DNA of 11,745 bases, taken from Chloroflexota bacterium. GTDB taxonomy: Bacteria > Chloroflexota > Dormibacteria > CF-121. A model generated the notes under the pieces. It saw only the letters and a list, made by a program, of their open reading frames with translations, was not told where the DNA came from and made no database searches. This document shows, piece by piece, positions 1 through 6,592 of this stretch. The stretch spans positions 1-11,745 of the forward strand of contig VBEQ01000025.1 of NCBI GenBank assembly GCA_005881235.1. Reading direction: 5' to 3'. Position 1 is the first letter of the stretch. The number at the start of each line of letters is the position of its first letter. The position numbers and the translations under genes are program-made.

Positions 1-345
1 CACATCACCACGCTCGACGAGGTCAAAGCCCGGATCGTGCGCGACATCGTCGACCAGCAGGCGATCACCACCTTCGGCCACGGTGCGCCGGTCATGGTGC
101 AGACGATGACCCGGACGATGCCGGGGTGGAACCGGTGGAACGCGACCCACATGATCACGATCTTCGCCTTCGACTTCAGTCACGAGGATCCCGCGCTCGA
201 TACGGTGACCTACGCGGAGACGCCCTCGCCGCTGGCCGGCTACCGGGGTCCGGACTTCCAGACGATATCCGTCAAGGCCCTCTGGGTGGCGATGCAGGCC
301 TATCTGCGCGAGTTTCCGCAGGACCCGATGAACGTCATCAGCTAA
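1..345 (+). CDS. Hypothetical protein, 3' part only (5' end outside window)
   Basis: The frame is open from the first base and ends at TAA 343-345, leaving about 114 residues of the C-terminal part. I do not recognise the family. A GTG at 37 could start a 102-residue protein, but the reading frame continues upstream without a stop and codon use looks the same, so I take this as a truncated longer gene. The visible part is mixed alpha/beta in character, with a Trp/Asn-rich stretch (GWNRWNATHM) near residue 44, an acidic segment (FSHEDPALD) and a hydrophobic helix-like segment (SVKALWVAMQAYL) close to the end. I see no membrane segment and no cysteine pair. It is on the same strand as folE, 70 bp upstream, but folE appears to have its own promoter, so a shared function is not implied. 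Confidence 0.55.
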   Translation, partial: HITTLDEVKARIVRDIVDQQAITTFGHGAPVMVQTMTRTMPGWNRWNATHMITIFAFDFSHEDPALDTVTYAETPSPLAGYRGPDFQTISVKALWVAMQAYLREFPQDPMNVIS

Positions 346-349
346 GGGG

Positions 350-375
350 CCCCGCTCCGGCGTGGAAAAGCGGGG
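350..375 (+). terminator. Possible weak hairpin terminator after first gene
   Basis: CCCCGCT (350-356) is the exact reverse complement of AGCGGGG (369-375), with a 12-nt loop, starting 5 nt after the stop codon of the first gene. Only a short ATTT follows, so termination strength is doubtful. The hairpin covers the GTG at 362, which argues against folE starting there. Confidence 0.3.
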
Positions 376-382
376 AGACAAT

Positions 383-409
383 TTGACGCACCGCTCCGCT
401 CCGCATAAT
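383..409 (+). promoter_or_regulatory. Probable folE promoter, leaderless type
   Basis: TTGACG (383-388) and CATAAT (404-409) resemble -35 and -10 hexamers with a short 15-bp spacer. The -10 ends 6 nt before ATG 416, so transcription would begin at or next to the start codon and leave no room for a ribosome binding site. Confidence 0.55.
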
Positions 410-415
410 GGAGCC

Positions 416-1009
416 ATGGCGCAGGCCGCCGACCACGCGAGCGACGCCGTCTCGATGGAGGCGTTGATCCGGCACCAGTTGGTGCTGCTCGGCGAGGATC
501 CCTCGCGCGAAGGGCTTCGCGACACCCCCGAGCGGGTCAAGGAAAGCCTCGAGTTCTTAACCCGTGGCTACCGGATGACGCTGGAGGATGTCTTCGGCGG
601 CGCCACCTTCACCGAAACCTACAAGGACATGATCGTCGTCAAGGACATCGAGATGTACTCCCTCTGCGAGCATCATTTGCTGCCGTTTTACGGCCGCGTC
701 CACATCGGCTACATCCCCAAGGGGCGGCTGGTCGGTCTCAGCAAAATGCCCCGGCTGGTGGAGCTCTACAGCCGGCGGCTGCAGGTCCAGGAGCGAATGA
801 CGCGCCAGATCGCCGAGTGCCTGCAGAAATACCTGGAACCCGTGGGGGTGGGGGTGGTGATCGAGGCCGACCACCTGTGCATGAAGATGCGCGGCGTGGA
901 GAAGCAGAACAGCCGGGTCTTCACGAGCTGCGTGCTGGGCATCTTCCAGACGGACCCCAAGACCCGCGCCGAGTTCATGGGCCTGATCAAGGGCGTCCCC
1001 AACCTCTAA
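416..1009 (+). CDS. folE: GTP cyclohydrolase I
   Basis: This enzyme converts GTP to 7,8-dihydroneopterin triphosphate, the first step towards folate (and, in some bacteria, other pteridines). It is a cytosolic, zinc-dependent homodecamer. From ATG 416 the protein is 197 residues, a normal length. The zinc ligands are visible as C84 and H87 in the CEHHLLPF motif and C155 in HLCMKMRG. GYIPKGRLVGLSKMPRLVE and the QERMT segment that follows it are classic FolE sequence. In-frame GTG 362 and TTG 383 would add up to 18 unconserved residues, but GTG 362 lies inside a hairpin and TTG 383 in the -35 box. The -10 placement therefore favours ATG 416. Its TAA stop lies inside the putative -10 region of the next gene. 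No other folate gene is in the window. Confidence 0.96.
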   Translation: MAQAADHASDAVSMEALIRHQLVLLGEDPSREGLRDTPERVKESLEFLTRGYRMTLEDVFGGATFTETYKDMIVVKDIEMYSLCEHHLLPFYGRVHIGYIPKGRLVGLSKMPRLVELYSRRLQVQERMTRQIAECLQKYLEPVGVGVVIEADHLCMKMRGVEKQNSRVFTSCVLGIFQTDPKTRAEFMGLIKGVPNL

Positions 1010-1012
1010 TAC
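1005..1012 (+). promoter_or_regulatory. Putative -10 element of the DUF72 gene
   Basis: TCTAAT (1005-1010) or the overlapping TAATAC (1007-1012) ends 8 or 6 nt before GTG 1019. The element uses the folE stop codon TAA (1007-1009) as part of its sequence. No -35 is obvious. Readthrough from folE is equally possible because the gap between the genes is only 9 bp. Confidence 0.3.
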
Positions 1013-1018
1013 GGGGAC

Positions 1019-1738
1019 GTGCCCCAGTTCTTCGTCGGCACGTCGGGGTTTTCCTATTCGAGTTGGCGTGGGCGGTTCTATCCACGCCGCATCAAGTCGG
1101 CGGAGATGCTGAGCTACTACGCGCAGTACCTCCCAACGGTCGAGGTCAATACCACCTTCTATCGGACGCAGCCGGAGGGCGTCATCGCCGGCTGGGTCGC
1201 AAGCGTCCCGCCGGACTTCCGCTTCGCGGTCAAGGCCCACCGGCGCATCACGCACAACCGCCGCATGCCCAACCTGGAGGAGGCGGTCCGGGTGCTGGCG
1301 GAGGAGGCCGCGGCCTTTGGCGATCGCTTGGGCCCCGTCCTCTTTCAGCTGCCCCCGACCGCGCCCTTCGATGAGGGCCGGATCGAACGGATCGTGGCCC
1401 TGCTCCCCTCCCACTGGCGCGTCGCCTTCCAGTTCCGCCACCGCTCCTGGCACACACCGGAGGTGTCCGCCCTGCTGGAGCGCCTCGGGGCCTCGCTCGT
1501 CCACGGCGATGGGGAGAAGGAGCCCGGGCCGGTCGGGCGCGGTGCGTTCATCTACCTGCGGCTGCGCCGCGACACCTACTCCCCACAGCGGCGCGCCGCC
1601 TGGGTGCGGCGGATTGCCGGTTTCCTTGCGGGTGGCCGTGACGTCTACGCCTACTTCAAGCACGAATCGCTGGGGCCGCTGTACGCGCAGCGGCTGGAGA
1701 CGGCAATCCGAACATCTTTTCGGCGTCCCGCCGTATAA
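1019..1738 (+). CDS. DUF72 (YecE-like) family protein
   Basis: A 239-residue protein with the hallmarks of the DUF72/YecE family, which adopts a TIM-barrel fold and has no firmly assigned biochemical role. Diagnostic stretches in order are VGTSGFSYSSWRGRFYP at the N-terminus, VEVNTTFYR near residue 41, FAVKAHRRITHNRR near residue 69, GPVLFQLPP near residue 105, FQFRHRSW near residue 136 and YAYFKHESLGPLYAQRL near the C-terminus. These give full family length with no truncation. GTG 1019 is chosen because MPQFFVGTSG is the usual family N-terminus. The preceding gap is only 9 bp and has no good Shine-Dalgarno sequence, consistent with leaderless or coupled expression. The gene sits between folE and ku. 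A link to DNA repair is only a neighbourhood inference. Confidence 0.93.
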   Translation: MPQFFVGTSGFSYSSWRGRFYPRRIKSAEMLSYYAQYLPTVEVNTTFYRTQPEGVIAGWVASVPPDFRFAVKAHRRITHNRRMPNLEEAVRVLAEEAAAFGDRLGPVLFQLPPTAPFDEGRIERIVALLPSHWRVAFQFRHRSWHTPEVSALLERLGASLVHGDGEKEPGPVGRGAFIYLRLRRDTYSPQRRAAWVRRIAGFLAGGRDVYAYFKHESLGPLYAQRLETAIRTSFRRPAV

Positions 1739-1764
1739 TCCGGGCAACCCAGCGAAAAGGAGAT
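1734..1764 (+). promoter_or_regulatory. ku -10 box and ribosome binding site
   Basis: A perfect TATAAT (1734-1739) overlaps the TAA stop of the DUF72 gene. A strong Shine-Dalgarno AAGGAGAT (1757-1764) follows, with GGAG ending 9 nt before ATG 1772. If the -10 is used, the mRNA has a leader of about 25 nt. This makes ku the clearest leadered gene on the plus strand here. No convincing -35 is seen. Confidence 0.55.
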
Positions 1765-1771
1765 CAGTGGA

Positions 1772-2653
1772 ATGGCCCGGTCCATGTGGCGGGGCGCGAT
1801 CAGCTTCGGGATGGTGGCGATCCCGGTCCGCATGTACCTCGCCACCGAGGCGCACAGCGCCGTGTCCTTCCGACAGCTGTGTCCCCATTGCCAGCTTCCG
1901 ATCAAACAGCAGCGGCATTGCCCGACTGATGACCACGTGGTCGCGTTCAACGAGGTGCTGAAGGGCTACGAGGTCGGAAAGAATCAGTTCGTCCTGATCG
2001 ACGAGGAAGATCTCGACAAGCTTCCGCTCAAGACCACCAGGACGATCGACATCGTCGAGTTCGTCGAGCGTGACGAGGTGCCGCTTGGCCTTTACATCAA
2101 ATCCGCCTACTACCTGGAGCCCGAGGATGTGGGGGTCAAACCCTTCTACCTGCTCAAGCGCGCCCTCGAAGACACGAACAAGGTGGCCGTCGCGAAGATC
2201 GCATTGCGCGACCGCGAGCATCTCTCCCTGATCCAGGTCGAGGGCAATACGCTCCTCTGCAACACCCTAAATTGGCCGGACGAGATCCGATCCACCGAGG
2301 AACTGAACCTCCCGCAGAACGTCAAGATCAGCGACAAAGAGGTCAAGATGGCGACCTCGCTGATCGATAACCTGACGGACACGTTCCAGCCGGAGCGCTA
2401 CACCGATGACTACAAGGCCGCCTTCCAGCAGATCGTCGATCAAAAGATGAAGGGCCTCAAGGTGGTAGCCCCGGCGGCCGCGCAGGAGCCCCGCGTCATG
2501 GATCTGATGGCTGCGCTGAAAGCATCGGTGGAGGCGACCAAGCAAGGGAAGAAGAAGCCGGCCGAGAAGCCCGCCGCCAGTCGTGCGGCCAAGGTCAAGG
2601 TGGCGGCCAAAACCTCAGCGGCCCGTCCCGCTGCGCGACGTCGCACGGCCTGA
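1772..2653 (+). CDS. ku: Ku, non-homologous end-joining DNA-end-binding protein
   Basis: Prokaryotic Ku forms a homodimeric ring that threads onto double-strand break ends and recruits a LigD-type ligase. The 293-residue protein starts MARSMWRGAISFGMVAIPV, the standard bacterial Ku N-terminus. It continues with the KGYEVGK..FVLIDEEDL segment near residue 63 and FYLLKRALEDTNKVAVAK near residue 124, which belong to the beta-barrel and bridge core. After about residue 235 the core gives way to a tail rich in Lys, Ala, Pro and Arg, like the basic DNA-binding tails of actinobacterial Ku. Residues C37, C40, C50 and H55 form a possible zinc-binding cluster near the N-terminus. A strong Shine-Dalgarno supports ATG 1772. 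The ligase-like gene starts 24 bp downstream on the same strand. Confidence 0.96.
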   Translation: MARSMWRGAISFGMVAIPVRMYLATEAHSAVSFRQLCPHCQLPIKQQRHCPTDDHVVAFNEVLKGYEVGKNQFVLIDEEDLDKLPLKTTRTIDIVEFVERDEVPLGLYIKSAYYLEPEDVGVKPFYLLKRALEDTNKVAVAKIALRDREHLSLIQVEGNTLLCNTLNWPDEIRSTEELNLPQNVKISDKEVKMATSLIDNLTDTFQPERYTDDYKAAFQQIVDQKMKGLKVVAPAAAQEPRVMDLMAALKASVEATKQGKKKPAEKPAASRAAKVKVAAKTSAARPAARRRTA

Positions 2654-2663
2654 CCTGGCGTAG

Positions 2664-2669
2664 TACAGT
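2664..2669 (+). promoter_or_regulatory. Putative -10 element of the ligase-like gene
   Basis: TACAGT (2664-2669) ends 8 nt before GTG 2678. The same hexamer occurs before the hcrC-like gene (3745-3750), also followed by a purine-rich spacer and a GTG-CCG start. No -35 box is evident, and cotranscription with ku is equally likely. Confidence 0.35.
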
Positions 2670-2677
2670 CCGGTAGA

Positions 2678-3736
2678 GTGCCGGCGCGGTCCCAAACGGT
2701 TGAGCTCGACCTGCCTTTCCAGCGCGCCCTGCCGGATCGGTTGCGCCCGATGCTCCCCATGCCGGCCGCCGGGCCGTTCGACTCTGAGGACTACGCCTTC
2801 GAAGTGTCCTGGGATGGTGTTCGGGCGCTGGCGTCCATCGATGGCGGGCAGGTTCGACTCTGGGGCCGCGACCTCCGCGACCTCACCGACCGCTATCCAG
2901 AAGTTCAGGCGCTCGCCGCGCTGGCGCCCCCGGAAACGATCGTCGACGGCGAGCTGATCGTGACCGACGCCGACGGTCGCCCCGACGGTGTTGCGCTCGA
3001 GGCGCGTCAGCAGGCGCTGCGTCCCGAAACCGTCGCCCGCGCGGCCGCGGCGCACCCGGCAACGTATGTCGTGTACGACCTGCTCTACATGCGTGGCAAA
3101 TCGCTCATGAAGGAACCATTGGTCCGTCGCCGGCCGAAGGTGTATCAGTCGATTGCCTCGAGCGGACGCATCTATGTGGTCGAACCCGTGGCGAAGGACG
3201 GCCTCGCCTTCTTCGAGGCGGCCAAAGAGAACGGGCTGGGCGGCGTGGTCGCGAAGCGCTTCGACAGTCCCTACCGGGCTGGTCAGCGCCACCCGGACTG
3301 GCTGCTGATCGAGGCCGCCCGACGGCAGGACTTTGCCGTCGTCGGCTTCATTCCGGAGTCGGGTGACCGGATGCTGGAGGCACTGATCGTGGCCGCCTAC
3401 GACGGCCGGCACTTCCAGCCGGCGGGCCGGGTCGTAGGTGGCTTCGATACGGTCGCGTCGCGGCGGATGCGAAAGATGCTCGACGGCCTCCCCAACGCCC
3501 CGCGCCCCGATGACCCTCGCTGGTCGGATGATCGGATCTGCTGGATCGAGCCTCGCATCGTCGTCGCCGTCAAGTTCAGTGAATGGGACCGCAACGGCCA
3601 GTTGCGATTCCCGATCTTCAGTGGGCTGCGGCCTGAGGTCTCCCCGCAGGAGTGCGTCCGGACCGTCATGGTCGAGCCGCCGGAACCGGCCCGGCCCCGC
3701 CGGGTCGACATCCAGCTGCCGCGCCTGCTCATCTGA
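2678..3736 (+). CDS. LigD-type ATP-dependent DNA ligase domain lacking the motif I lysine (probable pseudoenzyme)
   Basis: This 352-residue stand-alone protein aligns by eye with the ligase domain of LigD (nucleotidyltransferase plus OB fold); no polymerase or phosphoesterase domain is present. Motif III (D90-G-E-L), IIIa (Y-D134-L-L) and IV (GVVAKR, K193) are present. The OB part includes GRVVGGFD near residue 250, WIEPRIVVAVKFSEW near residue 288 and LRFPIFSGLR near residue 308. The motif I core, normally K-W-D-G-x-R, reads S44-W-D-G-V-R, so the lysine that carries AMP is serine. Motif V, normally W-L-K-x-K, reads W208-L-L-I-E212, so both lysines are gone. Normal self-adenylation is therefore not expected. 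The frame is intact, so this is not an ordinary pseudogene. It lies 24 bp after ku, so a role in end joining (scaffold, or sealing of pre-adenylated ends) is an inference. GTG 2678 is the first plausible start. Confidence 0.85.
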   Translation: MPARSQTVELDLPFQRALPDRLRPMLPMPAAGPFDSEDYAFEVSWDGVRALASIDGGQVRLWGRDLRDLTDRYPEVQALAALAPPETIVDGELIVTDADGRPDGVALEARQQALRPETVARAAAAHPATYVVYDLLYMRGKSLMKEPLVRRRPKVYQSIASSGRIYVVEPVAKDGLAFFEAAKENGLGGVVAKRFDSPYRAGQRHPDWLLIEAARRQDFAVVGFIPESGDRMLEALIVAAYDGRHFQPAGRVVGGFDTVASRRMRKMLDGLPNAPRPDDPRWSDDRICWIEPRIVVAVKFSEWDRNGQLRFPIFSGLRPEVSPQECVRTVMVEPPEPARPRRVDIQLPRLLI

Positions 3737-3744
3737 GTAGCCCG

Positions 3745-3750
3745 TACAGT
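3745..3750 (+). promoter_or_regulatory. Putative -10 element of the hcr-like operon
   Basis: TACAGT (3745-3750) ends 6 nt before GTG 3757, consistent with a leaderless transcript for the three-gene operon. The spacer AGGAGC resembles a Shine-Dalgarno but abuts the start codon and is too close to act as one. No -35 is recognisable. Confidence 0.45.
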
Positions 3751-3756
3751 AGGAGC

Positions 3757-4245
3757 GTGCCGATCGCGGACCGGGTCGCCGTCCGCCTGCGCGTCAACGG
3801 CGAAGAGGTGGCAGTCATGGTGCCGCCCTACAAAACGTTGCTGGAAGTCCTGCGCGAAGACCTGGGACTGACGGGCACCAAGCACGGCTGCGAGCTGGGT
3901 GAGTGCTCGACCTGTGGGGTGCTCGTCGACGGCCGGCCGTACCTGTCCTGCCTGGCCATGCCGCTCGACCTCGAGGGACGCGAGATCACGACGGTCGAAG
4001 GAATGGCGGACGGGAGCGAGCCGGATCCTCTCCAGGTCGCGTTTGCCGAGTTGGGGGCCGCGCAGTGTGGCTATTGCACGCCGGCGATGCTGCTCACCGC
4101 GAGGGCGCTGCTCGACCATGACCCGCACCCAACGCGCGATGCGATCAAGGAGGCGCTTTCCGGCGTGCTCTGCCGCTGTACCGGTTACCTCAAGATCTTC
4201 GAGGCCGTCGAGCTGGCGGCGTCGAGAGGCAGGCGGCATGGCTGA
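3757..4245 (+). CDS. hcrC: 4-hydroxybenzoyl-CoA reductase-type small subunit (two 2Fe-2S clusters)
   Basis: This is the iron-sulfur subunit of a xanthine-oxidase-family molybdenum enzyme, which passes electrons between the molybdenum site and FAD. The 162-residue length is normal. The plant-ferredoxin-type N-terminal cluster is held by C45, C50, C53 and C65 (C-x4-C-x2-C-x11-C). The second, helical cluster is held by C104, C107, C139 and C141 (CGYC and CRC). The open frame extends upstream inside the ligase gene, but GTG 3757 gives the usual family N-terminus, with VRLRVNGEEV a few residues in, and sits 6 nt after a -10 hexamer. Its stop overlaps the start of the large-subunit gene by 8 bp, pointing to translational coupling. 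The small-large-medium order is the hcrCAB order. The assignment to the Hcr branch comes from the partner subunits. Confidence 0.9.
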   Translation: MPIADRVAVRLRVNGEEVAVMVPPYKTLLEVLREDLGLTGTKHGCELGECSTCGVLVDGRPYLSCLAMPLDLEGREITTVEGMADGSEPDPLQVAFAELGAAQCGYCTPAMLLTARALLDHDPHPTRDAIKEALSGVLCRCTGYLKIFEAVELAASRGRRHG

Positions 4246-6592
4246 CGAGCTCGCTATCGTCGGCAAGTCGTTGACCAAGCCCGACGCTTTCGCCAAAGTG
4301 AGCGGGCAAACCCGGTTTGCCGATGACCTCGCGCTGCCCCGGATGCTCTTCGGGCGCATCCTCCGCAGCCCGCACCCACACGCGCGTATCGTGCGCGTGG
4401 ACACCAGCCGGGCTCGCGCGCTGCCCGGTGTGCTGGCGGTCCTGACCGGCGACGACCTCCCCATCAAGTTCGGCATCCTGCCGGTGAGCCAGGACGAGGA
4501 GGCGCTCGCGCGCGAAAAGGTCCGCTATGTCGGCGATCCGATTGCGGCGGTCGCGGCCACCGACGAGTGGATAGCCGATGAGGCGCTCGAGCTGATCGAG
4601 GCGCAATTTACCGAACTTCGCCCCATCATGTCGATCGAGCAGGCGATTGCCGCCGATGCTGAACCCATCCACGGCACGTCGAATGTGCACAAGGCGGTGG
4701 CGCTGGAGTTCGGCGACACCGATGCCGCCATGCTCGCGGCACAACATGTCCGCGAGGATGTCGTCTTCTTCGAAGGCAACACGCATCTGCCGATGGAGCA
4801 GCACGCGGCCGTCGCCCAATACGGGGCGGACGGCAAGCTGACGCTCTGGACGTCATCGCAAACGCCGCATTACGTGCACCGCGCCCTGGGCAAGGTGCTC
4901 GAGCTGCCGATGAGCCGTATCCGCGTGATCGCGACGCCCAACGGAGGCGGCTTCGGCGGCAAAAGCGACATCTTTTCGCACGAGCTGGTGGCCGCCAGGC
5001 TCGCCATGGTCACCCGGCGGCCGGTGAAGATCACGCTCACGCGCGAAGAGGTCTTCTACGCGCACCGCGGGCGTCACCCCGTGCTGATGAAGGTCAAGAC
5101 GGGGCTGACGAAAGACGGCCGCATCACGGCGATGCAGTTTCGCAGCTTCCTCGATGGCGGCGGCTATGGGAGCTACGGCGTGGCCAGTACCTACTACACC
5201 GGCGCCCTCCAGGCGACCACCTACGCGATCCCCCGCTATCGATTCGAAGCTGTGCGGGTGTTCACCAACAAGCCGCCCTGTGGGCCCAAGCGAGGCCACG
5301 GCACCCCGCAGCCTCGCTTCGCCCTGGAGACGCACTTCGACAAGGTCGCGGAAGAGCTCGGTCTCGATCCGGTCGAGCTGCGGCTGCGCAACCTGCCTCG
5401 TCCCGACTCGCGCACGGTCAACTGGCTGCGCATCACAAGCTGCGGCCTGGAGGCATGCATTAATAAGGTTGTCGAAGGTTCGGGATTCCTCGAGCGCCGC
5501 CGCTCCATGCCACGCGGTCGCGGCCTCGGCTTTGCCGTCAGCTCCTACCTGAGCGGGGCCGGCACCGCCATCTACTGGAACGACATGCCGCACTCCGAGG
5601 TGCAGCTCAAGCTGGACCGCAATGGTGGCGTCGCCCTGCTCTGCGGCGCGATCGACATCGGCCAGGGGTCGGACCACATCCTGGCCGCGATCGTCGCCGA
5701 GGTCCTCGGCGTCGCGCTGGAGGACATCCAGCTCACCACCGCCGATACCGACCTGACGCCGATCGACCTGGGGAGCTACTCGTCGCGGGTCACCTTCATG
5801 GCCGGCAACGCGGCGAAGGCGGCCGCCGAGAAGGTGCGAGGCCAGCTCTTCGAGGCGGTGGCGAGGGCGCTGCCCTGCGATGTGGACGACCTGCTTGCGC
5901 GCGATCGGCGGATCGTTCGCCGCAACCAACCAGCGGAGGGCGTGTCCTTCGCGCAGGCGGTCCAGCTCGCCGAGGCAGCGGGCGGGGTGGTCACCGCCAC
6001 CGGCAGCTACACGCCGCCCAAGCTGGCCGGCCCCTATAAGGGATCGGGCGTCGGTCCCAGCCCGGCGTACTCCTTCTCTGCGGCGGTCGTCGAAGTCGAC
6101 TGCGATGTCAGGACCGGCGAGGTCCGCGTACCCGAGGTGTGGATCGCCCACGATATCGGGCGCGCCATCAACCCGGTGCTGGTCGAAGGCCAGGTCGAGG
6201 GAAGCGTCTACATGGCGCTGGGGGAGGCGCTCATGGAGGAGCAGACGTTCCGCCTCGGGTTGCACAAGTTCCCCTCGTTGCTGGAGTACAAGAGCCCGAC
6301 CGCGCTCGAGGCGCCCGTGATGCACACCTACCTGGTCGAGACGATCGATCGCGAAGGACCGTTCGGGGCCAAGGAGGCGGGACAGGGTCCGCTGCTGCCG
6401 GTCATCCCGGCGGTGGCGAACGCCGTCTACAACGCGCTCGGCGTCCGCATCGACGAGATCCCGATCACGCCCGACAAGGTTCTCAAAGCCATGAGTGACA
6501 GGAGCAAGCGGGTGGGGCCGGCGTCGACACCCGCCTTCGAATTCCCGCCGCTGATCAAGGCCGATGTCCCCGAGGAGTGGAAGGGCAAGTAG
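4238..6592 (+). CDS. hcrA: 4-hydroxybenzoyl-CoA reductase-type large subunit (molybdopterin-binding)
   Basis: The 784-residue catalytic subunit of a xanthine-oxidase-family enzyme binds the molybdopterin cytosine dinucleotide cofactor. In order, the a/b hammerhead region (about residues 10-120) starts KSLTKPDAFAKVSG. The molybdopterin glycine motif GGGFGGK is at 236-242, the active-site loop PPCGPKRGHGTPQ contains C348, and DIGQG is at 473-477. FGAKEAGQGP near the C-terminus carries Q716 where the family normally has a catalytic glutamate. The C348 loop is what I associate with 4-hydroxybenzoyl-CoA reductase rather than CO or xanthine dehydrogenases. After the usual end (DKVLKAM) there is an extra tail of about 30 residues. 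ATG 4238 overlaps the preceding stop by 8 bp. The frame is open upstream, but that part is a shadow of the small-subunit gene. Substrate is unproven: no CoA ligase or ring-reductase genes are nearby. Confidence 0.88.
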   Translation: MADELAIVGKSLTKPDAFAKVSGQTRFADDLALPRMLFGRILRSPHPHARIVRVDTSRARALPGVLAVLTGDDLPIKFGILPVSQDEEALAREKVRYVGDPIAAVAATDEWIADEALELIEAQFTELRPIMSIEQAIAADAEPIHGTSNVHKAVALEFGDTDAAMLAAQHVREDVVFFEGNTHLPMEQHAAVAQYGADGKLTLWTSSQTPHYVHRALGKVLELPMSRIRVIATPNGGGFGGKSDIFSHELVAARLAMVTRRPVKITLTREEVFYAHRGRHPVLMKVKTGLTKDGRITAMQFRSFLDGGGYGSYGVASTYYTGALQATTYAIPRYRFEAVRVFTNKPPCGPKRGHGTPQPRFALETHFDKVAEELGLDPVELRLRNLPRPDSRTVNWLRITSCGLEACINKVVEGSGFLERRRSMPRGRGLGFAVSSYLSGAGTAIYWNDMPHSEVQLKLDRNGGVALLCGAIDIGQGSDHILAAIVAEVLGVALEDIQLTTADTDLTPIDLGSYSSRVTFMAGNAAKAAAEKVRGQLFEAVARALPCDVDDLLARDRRIVRRNQPAEGVSFAQAVQLAEAAGGVVTATGSYTPPKLAGPYKGSGVGPSPAYSFSAAVVEVDCDVRTGEVRVPEVWIAHDIGRAINPVLVEGQVEGSVYMALGEALMEEQTFRLGLHKFPSLLEYKSPTALEAPVMHTYLVETIDREGPFGAKEAGQGPLLPVIPAVANAVYNALGVRIDEIPITPDKVLKAMSDRSKRVGPASTPAFEFPPLIKADVPEEWKGK

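Noticed and set aside
362..415. Longer folE starting at GTG 362
   Set aside because: It adds 18 residues not seen in FolE, the GTG lies in a hairpin, and the promoter-like -35/-10 lie downstream of it.
557..2221. Long minus-strand open frame (554 codons) opposite folE, DUF72 and ku
   Set aside because: It crosses three well-supported genes on the other strand and its translation shows no recognisable domain. Long antisense frames are expected in GC-rich coding DNA.
3071..3325. The ligase gene as a simple pseudogene
   Set aside because: The frame is unbroken over the whole ligase and OB domains, and other motifs are conserved, so loss of key lysines looks like a retained, altered protein rather than decay.
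3652..3756. Upstream extension of the small iron-sulfur subunit into the ligase gene
   Set aside because: The extension overlaps the ligase C-terminus in another frame. GTG 3757 has a -10 just upstream and gives the family N-terminus.
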